A stretch of DNA of 64,000 nt, taken from contig NZ_JAEMGS010000017.1 in NCBI RefSeq assembly GCF_017309075.1, positions 1-64,000 on the forward strand, written 5' to 3'. The notes below the pieces were generated by a model, which was not told the origin of the DNA, did not search any database, and saw nothing but the letters and a program-made list of their open reading frames with translations. Shown in pieces: positions 8,094-17,329 of the stretch. A program made the position numbers and the translations under genes. Origin of the DNA: Motiliproteus sp. SC1-56 (GTDB taxonomy: Bacteria > Pseudomonadota > Gammaproteobacteria > Pseudomonadales > Balneatricaceae). Position 1 is the first letter of the stretch, and each line of letters begins with the position of its first letter.

Positions 8094-8816
8094 ATGAGTG
8101 TATCTGAGGCGAGCATACTGGTCGTTGATGACTCTGAAGTGACTCGCAACATGTTGATCAGTTACTTCGAAGAGGAGGGGTACCGGATCCTTGGTGCGGA
8201 AACCGCCGAGGAAGCCGAAGAGTGCTTAGCCCGAGAGGCGATCGACCTGGTGCTGTTGGATATTCGCCTGCCGGGCAAGGATGGTCTGACGCTCACTCGG
8301 GAGCTGCGCACCAAATCCGAGATCGGCATCATCCTGGTGACCGGGCGGCAGGATGAGATCGACCGCATCATCGGCCTGGAGTGCGGCGCGGACGAGTACG
8401 TCACCAAGCCGTTCAACCCCCGCGAAATACTGGCCCGGGCAAAGAACCTGATCCGCCGGGTGCAGAAAACCAGGCAGCAACACCCCGAGAGCCGGACCGC
8501 CGCGGTTCAGCAGATCGGTGAATGGTCCCTGGACTCGCACCGGCGGCTATTGAGCGACAAGGCGGGTGACTCGATCCAGTTGACCGAGGGCGAGTTTCAG
8601 CTGCTGTCGGTCATGATGGAGAACGGCGGCCAGACCATGTCCCGGGATCAACTGATGGAGAGGCTCAAGAACCGCTCCTGGAACGCCTCCGACCGCACCA
8701 TCGACGTGCTGATCGGCCGCCTGCGGAAAAAACTGCGGGATGACCCCTGCAGCCCCCGCATCATCGTAACCGTGCACGGCGCGGGTTACCTGTTCTCTCC
8801 CTGCGAGCCCTGCTGA
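8094..8816 (+). CDS. OmpR-family response regulator
   Basis: DNA-binding response regulator of 240 residues. The receiver domain occupies residues 1-120, with acidic residues at 12-13, the phospho-acceptor Asp57 in LVLLDIRLPG, and the conserved Lys in VTKPFNPRE. A winged-helix OmpR/PhoB domain occupies about residues 135-237, with ELLSVMMENGG-like and RTIDVLIGRLRKKL recognition-helix features. The arrangement with a hybrid kinase downstream is like TorR/TorS. The next gene's ATG begins one base after this stop. It is probably phosphorylated through the HPt domain of the kinase at 9673 and binds the phased repeats upstream (inference). Confidence 0.9.
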   Translation: MSVSEASILVVDDSEVTRNMLISYFEEEGYRILGAETAEEAEECLAREAIDLVLLDIRLPGKDGLTLTRELRTKSEIGIILVTGRQDEIDRIIGLECGADEYVTKPFNPREILARAKNLIRRVQKTRQQHPESRTAAVQQIGEWSLDSHRRLLSDKAGDSIQLTEGEFQLLSVMMENGGQTMSRDQLMERLKNRSWNASDRTIDVLIGRLRKKLRDDPCSPRIIVTVHGAGYLFSPCEPC

Positions 8817-8817
8817 T

Positions 8818-9621
8818 ATGGCGCGAAACCGCACGCGGGCGGCACGGGTCGGCCTGGGGATTCTGGCCCTGTGGATTGCGCTCAGCGGCCGCGCCCTGGC
8901 ACAGGCCGCGTCAAACGACGTCTCTGCCTGCGGCATTCCCGTTTACCCACCGCTCTCCTGGGTTGAGTCCGGGTCGATTCGGGGAGTGGCGCCCACGCTG
9001 GTCAAGAAGGTGTTCGAAGGGCTGGGGTACAAGGTGCACCTCAACCAGGTCGGCAACTGGAAGCGCTGCCTTCGGGAGGTGGAGGAGGGGCACATCGACA
9101 TCGTGGTGGGGCTTTTTTACCATGAAGCGCGGGAGCGCTACCTGGTTTACTCGACCGCCCCGATCATCGAAGAGCCGATGGTCTTTTTTTACAACAAGGC
9201 GCGTCCGGTGCGATTTGATCGATGGGAGGACCTCAAGGGACTGCGGGTCGGGATGCTTCTGGGGGATACCTTCGGCGCCGAGGCCGACGAGAAGATCGAG
9301 CGCTTTATGAGCGTCGAGCGGGTCTCCAGTGGCGAGCAGAATTTCGGCAAGCTGATGTACGGTCGAATCGACCTGATGCCTCTGGGACTCTACGGCGGAT
9401 CGCTGCAGGCGCAAAAAATGGGGTATGGCGAGGAGATTGATCACCTCGATCGCCCCCTGGCCAGCGACTTCTGGTACGTGGGGATCTCGAAAAAGTCGCC
9501 GCTGGTGAAGCATATCCCCCATCTCAATAACGAGATTACACGCATGAGCCAGAACGGTGAAATTCAGGCGCTGATGGACCGATTCAGCGCCGAATATATT
9601 CTTCCCACCGTCATTCCTTAA
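8818..9621 (+). CDS. Periplasmic amino-acid-type solute-binding protein (SBP_bac_3), probable sensor partner
   Basis: A 267-residue exported protein with a signal peptide (basic RNRTRAAR, hydrophobic core, ALA cleavage after residue 28). The mature part matches the family-3 solute-binding fold: GIPVYPPLSWVESGSIRGVAPTLVKKVFE near the start, YLVYSTAPI in the middle and a WEDLKGLRVGMLLGDTFG hinge region. There is no ABC permease beside it. Instead it lies between a response regulator and a hybrid kinase, one base after the former, so it probably presents a ligand to the kinase's periplasmic domain rather than feeding a transporter (inference, by analogy with TorT/TorS, though the fold differs). 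The ligand is unknown. Confidence 0.85.
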   Translation: MARNRTRAARVGLGILALWIALSGRALAQAASNDVSACGIPVYPPLSWVESGSIRGVAPTLVKKVFEGLGYKVHLNQVGNWKRCLREVEEGHIDIVVGLFYHEARERYLVYSTAPIIEEPMVFFYNKARPVRFDRWEDLKGLRVGMLLGDTFGAEADEKIERFMSVERVSSGEQNFGKLMYGRIDLMPLGLYGGSLQAQKMGYGEEIDHLDRPLASDFWYVGISKKSPLVKHIPHLNNEITRMSQNGEIQALMDRFSAEYILPTVIP

Positions 9622-9672
9622 CGCCAGCCCATCCTATTCACCGCGTTGTACGCCTGGATCAAGGCAAGAATC

Positions 9673-12057
9673 ATGGATCAATTCAAACCGTCGCCCTACG
9701 TGACCAAAGCCTTTAATTACAAACAAGAACACCCGCTGGCATACCGCATTCTCAAGAGCTTCCTGTTGTTCGGGGTGGCCCTCTCCCTGGTCTCGGCGAC
9801 GGCCCAGGTCTACCTGGACTACCTGAAGGAGCGCAGCAGTTTAGAGAGTCGCCTGTCCCTGATCGAGTCGGCCTATGTCGACGGGCTGAAGAAGAGCCTC
9901 TGGGACATGGACCAGGAGCAGGTTCACCTTCAGCTCCAGGGCATTCTCAATTTTCCCGATATCCACACCGTGAGTCTGGCCACCGACTTCTGGCCCGAGG
10001 ACATCGTCCTCGGAGAGCCCCTCCCGGCGGGCGACCAGGGCGCCGAGGCGGTCAAGTTCCATATCGGCTACGCGCCGCCCACCGGTGAGAGCGACCGACT
10101 GCTGGGGGTACTGACGGTCTACAACGACCAGAAGGCCATTCGCCTGCGGCTGGCCAGTTCTGCCCTGGAGATATTCACCTCCCAGACCCTGCTGATTCTG
10201 ATCATCGGCCTGACGCTGCTGGTCATCTTCCATTTCCAGGTCACCCGTCACCTGGAGAGCATGGCCCGCTACACCCGCCGGATCGAAGCGGGCCTGCTGG
10301 ATCAGCCCCTGGAACTGGTCAGCAAATGGCGCTACGAGAGCCCGGACGAACTCGATGAAGTGGTGAGCGCGCTCAACGACATGCGTCTGGCGATTATCGA
10401 GGAGAATCGCCGGCGCGACGAAGCCGAGGAGGCGTTGGTCTACAACCGCGACCAGCTCAAGGAGCTGGTTCATCGCCGTACCCAGAGCCTGCTGAGCGCC
10501 AAGGACGCGGCGGAAAGCGCGAACCGGGCCAAGAGCCAGTTCCTGGCCACCATGAGCCACGAGATTCGCACCCCCTTGAATGGCATCCTGGGGATGGTTG
10601 AGCTGCTGGGCCGCTCGGCGTTGACCGAGGACCAGCGCCATAAGCTCGACACCATCTGCGGCTCCGGCGAGGCGCTCCTGGAAATCCTCAACGGTTTGCT
10701 GGATTACGCGCGGCTGGAGGAGGGGGCGTTTTCACCGCAAGTGAGCGAGTTCTCCTTGAGCGAGCTGGTGGAGTCCACCTGCCACCTGTTTTTTGCCCAG
10801 GCCGAAGAGCGGGGGATCAGCCTTGAGCGGGCGATCGACGGCGAGGTGGTCGATACCTGCTATGCCAGTGTCGGCGGGTTGCGGCAGATCCTCTCCAACC
10901 TGATCGCCAACGCCATCCGCTTTACCGAAGAGGGGGGGGTGTCGGTCAGGGTGCGGCAGCTCGGCCTGAGCGACGCGGGGGAGGAGAACCCGGCGAAACA
11001 GGCGTTGCGCTTCGAGGTTCAGGATACGGGCATCGGCATTCCTGAATCCCACCGCGAGCGCATTTTCGAACGCTTTACCCAGGCCGACGAGAGCATCACC
11101 CGCCGTTATGGCGGTACCGGCCTCGGACTGGCGATCACCCGCAAGCTGGTGCTGGCGATGGGGGGCACCATCGGCGTGGACAGCACAGAAGGCGAGGGCA
11201 GCTGTTTCTGGTTCGAGATCCCGATGGCGATCGGAGGGGCGCTGGCCATCGCGGCCGATCAGGTGGCGGATAAGCCCGGTGCCGACCCGCGACCCAATGC
11301 CACGCTTCGTATCCTGCTGGTCGAAGACATGCCCATCAATCAGCAGGTCTCGATCGGGCTGTTGAGCGATGACGGCCATGACGTCGAGCTGGCCACCGAT
11401 GGTTTGCAGGCGCTTGAACTGGCCGGGGTCGAGTCCTATGACCTTATTCTGCTGGATGTGCACCTGCCGGGATTGAGCGGGATAGAGGTGGCAAAACGGA
11501 TCCGGTCAAACCCCGGGGCGAACCGCCACACACCTATTATCGCGCTGACCGCCAGCGTTCAGCCTCAGGAGGTGCGTCTCTACCTGGAAAGCGGCATGAA
11601 TGGGGTGGTTCCCAAGCCGCTGAAGATGTCCGTTCTGTACGAGTCCATCGCCCAGTGTCTGGACGGCGCTGTGGCGCCGGCTCCGGTCGAGCCGCCCGTG
11701 GATGCCGAGACGCTGCTGGATGCGGACCTGTTCAAGGCGCATATCAGCGCCCTCGGAGAACAGCGCCTGCGCACCCTGGTGTCCGTGTTTCAGAAAAACA
11801 GTGAGGAGCACTACGAGCAGCTCAGACAGCGTATTGAACAGGCCGATTTCTACGAGGTGGCGGAGCTTGCGCACCGTCTGGCCGGCGATGCCGACACCCT
11901 GGGAGCAAAGGCCATGGCGCGGGTGTTGAGGGCCATGGAACAGGACGCCGGTCAGGAGCTGGCGGATTCGGTGGCCGTGAATTTCGACCGGCTGCGACAG
12001 CTTATTCCCGACAGCTTGGCTGAGCTCGAGCGACAACTTAAGATGCAGATCGGGTAA
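9673..12057 (+). CDS. Tripartite hybrid sensor histidine kinase
   Basis: A 794-residue membrane kinase. TM1 is at about residues 24-47, a periplasmic domain of roughly 120 residues follows, and TM2 lies near 170-195. Then come a HAMP-like linker and coiled coil to about 280, and HisKA with the phospho-His at 296 in [11 protein letters not shown]. The HATPase domain has DTGIGIP (Asp451), ERFTQADES and [10 protein letters not shown] receiver domain has Asp595 in LLDVHLPG, and a C-terminal HPt domain has His734 in [14 protein letters not shown]. The layout is that of TorS/ArcB/BarA phosphorelays. I chose the ATG at 9673 (AAGG upstream) over a TTG at 9646. The periplasmic domain is not a recognised sensor fold and may read the adjacent binding protein. 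Confidence 0.92.
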   Translation: MDQFKPSPYVTKAFNYKQEHPLAYRILKSFLLFGVALSLVSATAQVYLDYLKERSSLESRLSLIESAYVDGLKKSLWDMDQEQVHLQLQGILNFPDIHTVSLATDFWPEDIVLGEPLPAGDQGAEAVKFHIGYAPPTGESDRLLGVLTVYNDQKAIRLRLASSALEIFTSQTLLILIIGLTLLVIFHFQVTRHLESMARYTRRIEAGLLDQPLELVSKWRYESPDELDEVVSALNDMRLAIIEENRRRDEAEEALVYNRDQLKELVHRRTQSLLSAKDAAESANRAKSQFLATMSHEIRTPLNGILGMVELLGRSALTEDQRHKLDTICGSGEALLEILNGLLDYARLEEGAFSPQVSEFSLSELVESTCHLFFAQAEERGISLERAIDGEVVDTCYASVGGLRQILSNLIANAIRFTEEGGVSVRVRQLGLSDAGEENPAKQALRFEVQDTGIGIPESHRERIFERFTQADESITRRYGGTGLGLAITRKLVLAMGGTIGVDSTEGEGSCFWFEIPMAIGGALAIAADQVADKPGADPRPNATLRILLVEDMPINQQVSIGLLSDDGHDVELATDGLQALELAGVESYDLILLDVHLPGLSGIEVAKRIRSNPGANRHTPIIALTASVQPQEVRLYLESGMNGVVPKPLKMSVLYESIAQCLDGAVAPAPVEPPVDAETLLDADLFKAHISALGEQRLRTLVSVFQKNSEEHYEQLRQRIEQADFYEVAELAHRLAGDADTLGAKAMARVLRAMEQDAGQELADSVAVNFDRLRQLIPDSLAELERQLKMQIG

Positions 12058-12113
12058 AACAGGGGTCGGCTAAAACAGGGGGCCGGTTAAGAGAAAGGTC
12101 GGTTAAGAGATCG
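12050..12113 (+). repeat. Four degenerate 16-17 bp tandem repeats over the kinase stop codon
   Basis: Units beginning TCGGGTAAAACA, TCGGCTAAAACA, CCGGTTAAGAGA and TCGGTTAAGAGA follow one another with starts 16, 17 and 16 bases apart. The first contains the kinase's TAA stop, and every copy carries the TAA. Function unknown; it looks like a local duplication of the 3' end of the gene. Confidence 0.5.
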
Positions 12114-12191
12114 AGCGGCGGGTCGCTTGCCCTGGCGCCCGGTTAGTTTTCGCGGTGCAGACTATTCAAGGGGGTGGGTTAAGGGCCTAGC

Positions 12192-12476
12192 TCAAGGGCT
12201 TGGCTCAACAATCTGGGTGATTTGAACCTGATAGGATTCATACCACTTGGCTTTGCCCAGCGCCTGCGCCTGCCGGTGTTCCGGGTCCTGGCCCCAGGCC
12301 TTGATGTGAGCGAGCGAAGGCCAGTAAGAAATGGCGATCTCCTGTTGGCCCTCGGTACAGGCGGTGAATTCGGTGCAGCCATACTCCGCGAGGGCCAACT
12401 CCCTTAACCGGGCGGCCGTGGTCGAGTAGCTCGAATCGAGCGTTTTGATTTTTGCCTTAAATATCACTGCATACAT
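12192..12476 (-). CDS. Antibiotic biosynthesis monooxygenase (ABM) domain protein
   Basis: A 94-residue single-domain protein opening MYAVIFKAKIKTLDSSY, with EYGCTEFTACTEGQQEIAISYWPSLAHIKAWGQDPEHRQAQ in the middle. It matches small ferredoxin-like ABM/DUF4188-type proteins whose members include heme-degrading and quinone-modifying enzymes and many of unknown role. The WYESYQVQI motif near the end is characteristic of the subgroup. The chosen ATG at 12476 has AAGGAG about 13 bases upstream; the open frame extends further 5' but without family resemblance. It may be monocistronic. The enzymatic role is uncertain. Confidence 0.75.
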   Translation of the reverse strand: MYAVIFKAKIKTLDSSYSTTAARLRELALAEYGCTEFTACTEGQQEIAISYWPSLAHIKAWGQDPEHRQAQALGKAKWYESYQVQITQIVEPSP

Positions 12477-12644
12477 TAACGTGCTCACTCCTTTAGAACC
12501 CCTGGCTTCGCGGCGGCGCGGCGATGGGGCGCGCTCTGCCATCCAGCTGTTATCCAGGCTGCGATCAACAATATTGGTTGCCCGTGGGGCACGCAACTGC
12601 CTTCTCGCCTTGTCGGGGGGAGCGCTGTCCCCGGCGCTTATCCC

Positions 12645-13370
12645 TCAGGATCGGTTCGCCGGGCCCGGGGTGCGGGCCAGGCACCAGGCGTCGATCCGTT
12701 CGACACCCTGGCGGCGAAACGCCTGGGCCAGCAGGTCCAGGGTGGTGCCGGTGGTGATCACGTCATCCACGAGGGCGATGTGGCGGGCGCGAAAGCCCGG
12801 CTTGACGGTAAAGGCCCGGCGCAGGTTGCGGCGCCGATCCCGGGCGCTGAGGCCCTGCTGGTGGGGTGTGTGGAGCCGGCGCTCGCAGCAGCGGGGGGCG
12901 ACGGCGATGGCCAGTTGGCTGCCCAGCAGACGGGCCCAGACTTCGGCCTGGTTGTAACCGCGCTGGCGCTCTCTGCGCGAATGCAGGGGCACCGGTACCA
13001 GCAGCTCCGGCGGTTCGGCGGCGATGGCGCTTGCGTGGCGCTGGATAAACAGGTCGCGGGCCAGGTTGAACAGCCCCAAGTCCCCGTCCTGCTTGATCCC
13101 CGCCACCAGGTGGTTGACCGGATACTGATAGCGCAGGGGCGAGAGGGTGCGGGTAAACGCCGGCGCGCTTTTCAGGCAGCGTCCGCAACGCCGTTCAGCG
13201 CTGTCGTTCGGCAGGGGTTCGGCGCATTGCGAACAGAAACTCTCCAGCCAGGGAAGGTCGCGGTGACAGCCCGGGCAGAGTCGCTCGGAACTGAGCTGGC
13301 CGCAAAGCGCACAGAGCGTCCTCGGAACGAATTGATCAAAAAGCGCTCTACAGTAAACCGATGTTTTCAT
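12645..13370 (-). CDS. comF: ComF family phosphoribosyltransferase-like protein
   Basis: A 241-residue protein of the ComF/GntX family, associated with DNA uptake and use of DNA as nutrient. The N-terminal zinc-ribbon has paired cysteines (CALC, CPGC, CSQC, CGRC within the first ~70 residues). The C-terminal PRTase domain has the PRPP-loop IALVDDVITTGTTL near residue 205 and the family's RGYNQAE segment near 140. It is divergent from bioB, as in many pseudomonads and relatives. Its ATG (13368-13370) lies inside the spacer of the BirA-like box and lacks an obvious ribosome site, so biotin status may influence it too (inference). Confidence 0.9.
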   Translation of the reverse strand: MKTSVYCRALFDQFVPRTLCALCGQLSSERLCPGCHRDLPWLESFCSQCAEPLPNDSAERRCGRCLKSAPAFTRTLSPLRYQYPVNHLVAGIKQDGDLGLFNLARDLFIQRHASAIAAEPPELLVPVPLHSRRERQRGYNQAEVWARLLGSQLAIAVAPRCCERRLHTPHQQGLSARDRRRNLRRAFTVKPGFRARHIALVDDVITTGTTLDLLAQAFRRQGVERIDAWCLARTPGPANRS

Positions 13371-13383
13371 GCCGGGTTGACAG
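13351..13383 (+). promoter_or_regulatory. BirA-type biotin operator
   Basis: CAGTAAACC (13351-13359), a 15-base spacer and GGTTGACAG (13375-13383) form an interrupted palindrome. It matches the gammaproteobacterial BirA consensus TTGTAAACC-N15-GGTTTACAA at seven of nine positions in each half. It covers the -35 box of the bio promoter and the start codon of comF, an ideal place for a repressor. Confidence 0.75.
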
Positions 13384-13404
13384 GCTCTCCGCTTTGCCTA
13401 TGAT
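13377..13404 (+). promoter_or_regulatory. Sigma-70 promoter of the bio operon
   Basis: TTGACA (13377-13382, perfect consensus), a 16-base spacer and TATGAT (13399-13404, five of six). It lies about 80 bases before bioB, with its -35 inside the right half of the BirA-type box. Confidence 0.8.
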
Positions 13405-13481
13405 GGGCACCCGTACGGGCCCGTTTGGATTCAAGTGTAGACGGAGCCCCTTTTTCGACTTTAAAAGAGGCAGGATTCACC

Positions 13482-14534
13482 ATGCAGCCGCAGCCACATA
13501 CTCCCCGTCACGACTGGACCGCTGAAGAAGTGGAGGCGCTGTTCGCGCTGCCTTTCAACGAGCTGCTGTTCCAGGCCCAGACGGTCCATCGTCAGCATTT
13601 CGATCCCAACGAGGTGCAGGTCAGCACCCTGTTGTCGATCAAGACCGGCGCCTGCCCTGAAGACTGCGCCTATTGCCCGCAGAGCGCCCACTACGACACC
13701 AGCCTTGAGAAGCAGCGGCTGATGGAAGTGGAGGCGGTGCTGGCCAAGGCGCGGCAGGCCAAGGAGGCCGGCTCTACCCGCTTCTGCATGGGAGCAGCCT
13801 GGAAACACCCCACCGACCGCGATATGCCCCACGTGCTGGAGATGGTCAAAGGGGTCAAGGCGCTGGGCCTTGAGACCTGCATGACCCTGGGTATGCTCAA
13901 GCCGCACCAGGCCCAGGAGCTGGCGGAGGCGGGGCTGGATTACTACAACCACAACCTGGATACGTCGCCCGAGTTTTACGACAAGATCATCACCACCCGC
14001 ACCTACGAGGACCGCCTCAATACCCTGGGGCACGTGCGCGATGCCGGCATGAAGATCTGCAGTGGCGGCATTCTCGGCATGGGCGAGACCGCCAGCGACC
14101 GGGTCGGCCTGCTGTGCCAGCTGGCCAACCTGCCGCAACAGCCCGAGTCCGTGCCTATCAACATGCTGGTCAAGGTCAAGGGCACGCCCCTGGAGAACGT
14201 GGAGGACCTGGATCCCCTGGAGTTCATCCGCAACATCGCCGTGGCGCGGATCATGATGCCCCGGTCCCACGTGCGCCTCTCCGCCGGGCGCGAGTCGATG
14301 TCCGACGAGCTGCAGGCGATGGCCTTCTTCGCCGGCGCTAACTCCATCTTCTACGGCGAGTGCCTGCTGACCACCCCCAACCCCGAGACCCACCGCGACC
14401 TGCAGCTGTTCAAGCGCCTGGGGATCAACGTCGAACAGCGCATCGAAGCCTCCGACGAAGAGCAGGAACAGGCCCTGGTGCGCGATCTGCAGGCACAGCA
14501 GGACGACGCCCTTTTCTACGACGCCTCGGCATGA
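13482..14534 (+). CDS. bioB: Biotin synthase BioB
   Basis: Radical-SAM enzyme that inserts sulfur into dethiobiotin, the last step of biotin synthesis. It has 350 residues. The CxxxCxxC cluster ligands are Cys58, Cys62 and Cys65 in [13 protein letters not shown], followed by the usual [11 protein letters not shown] region. RMGAAWK-type (CMGAAWK), [13 protein letters not shown] and GGILGMGE motifs bind SAM, dethiobiotin and the second cluster. The ATG at 13482 has an AGAGGCAGGA ribosome region upstream; an upstream in-frame start at 13425 adds residues foreign to the family. Its stop overlaps the bioF start (ATGA). It is the first gene of bioBFHCD. Confidence 0.98.
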   Translation: MQPQPHTPRHDWTAEEVEALFALPFNELLFQAQTVHRQHFDPNEVQVSTLLSIKTGACPEDCAYCPQSAHYDTSLEKQRLMEVEAVLAKARQAKEAGSTRFCMGAAWKHPTDRDMPHVLEMVKGVKALGLETCMTLGMLKPHQAQELAEAGLDYYNHNLDTSPEFYDKIITTRTYEDRLNTLGHVRDAGMKICSGGILGMGETASDRVGLLCQLANLPQQPESVPINMLVKVKGTPLENVEDLDPLEFIRNIAVARIMMPRSHVRLSAGRESMSDELQAMAFFAGANSIFYGECLLTTPNPETHRDLQLFKRLGINVEQRIEASDEEQEQALVRDLQAQQDDALFYDASA

Positions 14535-15697
14535 GTGACTTTGACGGGCTGAGCGATGCCCTTGAGGCCCGCCGGGCCCAGCACCTGTACCGTCGCCGCC
14601 GGGTGCTGGAGTCGGCCCAGGGGCCCAAGGTGCGGGTCGATGGCCGCGACTACCTGGCGTTTTGCAGCAACGACTACCTGGGGCTGGCCGCCCACCCGGC
14701 GCTGAAGCAGGCGTTCGTCGAGGCGGCCGAGCGTTACGGGGTGGGCAGCGGTGCCTCGCACCTGGTCAACGGACACAGCCGGCTCCACCACGAGCTGGAA
14801 GAGGCGCTGGCGGAATTTACCGGCCGGCCCCGGGCGCTGCTCTTCTCTACCGGCTACATGGCCAACCTCGGCGCGGTCAATGCCCTCATCGGCCGGGGTG
14901 ACGGGGTGTTCGAGGACCGTCTGAACCACGCCTCGCTGCTGGATGCCGGCCTGCTCAGCGGCGCCCGTTTTCAGCGCTATCTGCACAACGACCCCGAGAG
15001 CCTGCAAAAGCGTCTGGCCGGCAGTCAGGCGGCGCGCAAGCTGGTGGTCACCGACGGCGTGTTCAGCATGGACGGCGACCTGGCGCCGCTGCCGGCACTC
15101 GCCAGGGTGACCCGCGAGACCGGGGGCTGGCTGATGGTCGACGATGCCCACGGGTTGGGCTGTCTCGGGGAGCGGGGTGCCGGTTGCGTGGAGCACTTTA
15201 ACCTGGACACCGATGCGGTGCCGGTGCTGGTCGGCACCCTTGGCAAGGCCTTCGGCACCGGCGGGGCCTTCGTCGCCGGCAGCGAGGCGCTGATCGAGAG
15301 CCTGATCCAGTTCGCCCGTCCGTACATCTATACCACCGCCATGCCGCCGGCGGTGGCCGGGGCCACCCTGGCCAGCCTTAAGCTGGTTCGCGAGGGGCAG
15401 GATCGCCGGCAGCAGCTGTCTGCCCTGATCGCCCGTTTTCGAACGGGTACGGAGCAGCTCGGGTTTGAGCTGATGGCATCGGCCACGCCGATCCAGCCCA
15501 TCCTCGTGGGGGAGGCGTCCCGGGCGCTGGCACTGGCCGAGGCCCTCGAAGAGCAGGGCATCTTCGTCGGGGCGATCAGGCCGCCCACGGTGCCCGCCGG
15601 TAGCGCGCGCCTGCGGGTGACCCTGAGCGCGGCCCACAGTGAGCGCGACGTGGACCGGCTGCTGGCGGCACTGGAGCAGGCGAGGGGACGTCGATGA
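14531..15697 (+). CDS. bioF: 8-amino-7-oxononanoate synthase BioF
   Basis: PLP enzyme that condenses pimeloyl-ACP with alanine, 388 residues. Features include the [16 protein letters not shown] opening, [12 protein letters not shown] substrate-binding loop, DDAHGLG, and the PLP lysine at residue 239 in [12 protein letters not shown]. The chosen ATG at 14531 overlaps the bioB stop by four bases, showing coupled translation; the open frame further upstream is only a shadow of bioB. It acts on the pimeloyl-ACP released by BioC/BioH action. Confidence 0.97.
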   Translation: MSDFDGLSDALEARRAQHLYRRRRVLESAQGPKVRVDGRDYLAFCSNDYLGLAAHPALKQAFVEAAERYGVGSGASHLVNGHSRLHHELEEALAEFTGRPRALLFSTGYMANLGAVNALIGRGDGVFEDRLNHASLLDAGLLSGARFQRYLHNDPESLQKRLAGSQAARKLVVTDGVFSMDGDLAPLPALARVTRETGGWLMVDDAHGLGCLGERGAGCVEHFNLDTDAVPVLVGTLGKAFGTGGAFVAGSEALIESLIQFARPYIYTTAMPPAVAGATLASLKLVREGQDRRQQLSALIARFRTGTEQLGFELMASATPIQPILVGEASRALALAEALEEQGIFVGAIRPPTVPAGSARLRVTLSAAHSERDVDRLLAALEQARGRR

Positions 15698-16467
15698 GCG
15701 AGTTGCACGTTGAGCGCTACCCCCAGCCCGAGGCGCCGGCGCTGGTCCTGGTGCATGGCTGGGGCATGCACAGCGGGGTCTGGTCCGACTGGCTGCAGGC
15801 CCTGAAACCCCATTTCGACCTCACCCTGGTGGACCTGCCGGGCCTCGGGCGCAGCAGCGGCTTGCCGGTGGAGGCCTATACCCTGGAGGTGCTGGCGGAC
15901 CGGCTGGCCGCGGTGATGACCCGGCCTGCGATCTGGCTCGGCTGGTCCCTGGGGGGATTGGTAGCCGCGCAGGTGGCCCACAGGCACCCAGGCAAGGTGC
16001 GGGGGCTGGTCACCCTGGCGACGAATCCCTGTTTCGTGGTCTGCCCGGATTGGTCTCATGCCATGCCCCGGGCCACCTTTGACCGCTTTTCCCTGGACTT
16101 GGAAGCTGACTGGCGCCAGACCCTGAACCGCTTCGTGATGCTGCAGGGGCAGGGGGATGAGCAGGCGCGACCGGTGATTCGCGCCCTCAAGGGGGCAGTG
16201 GAGCTCTACCGGGAGCTGCCGCCGGCCCAGCTGGGCCCCGCGCTGATGTTGCTGGACGGGGACTACCGCCCCTGTTTCGCCGCGCTCGATTGCCCGCGCC
16301 TGCACCTCTTCGGCGCCGAGGACCAGCTGGTCCCGGCCGAGGTGGCCAGCCAGCCGCCGCTGGCGCCCCATGCCCAAGTATTGCCGGGGGCGGGCCATGT
16401 CCTTTTTCTTTCCTGTCCCCAGCGGGTGCTTGACGCCCTGTTGGCCTTCAGCCGGGAGCTGGCTTGA
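15694..16467 (+). CDS. bioH: Pimeloyl-ACP methyl ester esterase BioH
   Basis: Alpha/beta hydrolase of 257 residues that removes the methyl group from pimeloyl-ACP methyl ester, ending the disguised fatty-acid cycle. The nucleophile is Ser85 in GWSLGG, with a [14 protein letters not shown] oxyanion-hole region near the start. The acid residue is in FGAEDQLVP and the catalytic His in GAGHVLF. It overlaps bioF by ATGA and abuts bioC. Placement of bioH inside the bio operon, unlike E. coli, is standard in pseudomonads. Confidence 0.96.
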   Translation: MSELHVERYPQPEAPALVLVHGWGMHSGVWSDWLQALKPHFDLTLVDLPGLGRSSGLPVEAYTLEVLADRLAAVMTRPAIWLGWSLGGLVAAQVAHRHPGKVRGLVTLATNPCFVVCPDWSHAMPRATFDRFSLDLEADWRQTLNRFVMLQGQGDEQARPVIRALKGAVELYRELPPAQLGPALMLLDGDYRPCFAALDCPRLHLFGAEDQLVPAEVASQPPLAPHAQVLPGAGHVLFLSCPQRVLDALLAFSRELA

Positions 16468-17276
16468 TGACGGACGCGGTTCAGTGCGCCGAGACGGCGA
16501 TCGACAAGCGCCGGGTGGCGGCCTCCTTCAGCCGTGCCGCGGCCAGCTACGACAGCGTCGCCAACCTGCAGCGCCGGGTCGGACACAGCCTGCTGGAGCG
16601 GGCGCCCGCTGTCGCGTCCGGCCGCGTGCTGGATCTTGGCTGCGGCACCGGCTACTTCAGCCGGCAGCTCGCGGACGCTGCCGATAACCGCCAGGTCGTC
16701 GCCCTGGACCTGGCCGAGGGCATGCTCCAATACGCCCGCCGCGAGCGTCCGCATTCGCGCATTCAGTGGTTGTGTGGTGATGCCGAGCAGATTCCCCTGG
16801 CGACGGGCGCTGTGGACGGGGTCTTTTCCAGTCTGGCTATCCAGTGGTGCCGCCAGCTGCCCCAGCTGTTCCAGGAGCTGGCCCGGGTGCTGCGCCCCGG
16901 GGGGCAGGTGGCGATAGCCACCCTGGGGCCCGATACCCTGTGGGAGCTGCGCGAGGCCTGGCGTCAGGTGGACCACTACGTGCACGTCAACCGCTTTGAT
17001 CAGGCCGCGTCGCTGCGGGCAGCGCTGCCGCAAAATCTCGAGCTGGAGGTCTTTGACGAGGAGCGCATCGAACTGGGTTACCGGGAGCTGCGGACCCTGA
17101 CCGGCGAACTCAAGGGGCTGGGGGCGCACAACGTCAATGCCGGCGGCATGCAGGGCTTGTCGGGGCGCCGCCGCATCCAGGCGTTTCGCGCCGCCTACGA
17201 GGGGTTTCGCAACGACGCCGACCTGCTGCCCGCCACCTATCAAGTTTATTACCTGGTGGCCCGGCGCCGGCCCTGA
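16467..17276 (+). CDS. bioC: Malonyl-ACP O-methyltransferase BioC
   Basis: SAM-dependent methyltransferase of 269 residues that methylates malonyl-ACP to start pimelate synthesis. Motif I is VLDLGCGTGYFSRQL near residue 50, followed by VALDLAEGMLQYAR and the BioC-typical SLAIQWCRQLPQLF. The C-terminal NAGGMQGLSGRRRIQAF is a BioC signature. The ATG at 16467 overlaps the bioH stop (TGATG); a TTG one codon earlier is less likely. Confidence 0.96.
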   Translation: MTDAVQCAETAIDKRRVAASFSRAAASYDSVANLQRRVGHSLLERAPAVASGRVLDLGCGTGYFSRQLADAADNRQVVALDLAEGMLQYARRERPHSRIQWLCGDAEQIPLATGAVDGVFSSLAIQWCRQLPQLFQELARVLRPGGQVAIATLGPDTLWELREAWRQVDHYVHVNRFDQAASLRAALPQNLELEVFDEERIELGYRELRTLTGELKGLGAHNVNAGGMQGLSGRRRIQAFRAAYEGFRNDADLLPATYQVYYLVARRRP

Positions 17277-17329
17277 CTTCAGGGCATCGCCTGGCCATCC
17301 GTTCTGCCAATATTTGAGGAGATTCACGA

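Noticed and set aside
10932-10939. G8 run in the hybrid kinase gene as a phase-variation tract
   Set aside because: It is shorter, in a GC-rich gene, and in a signalling protein where switching is not expected; chance is likely.
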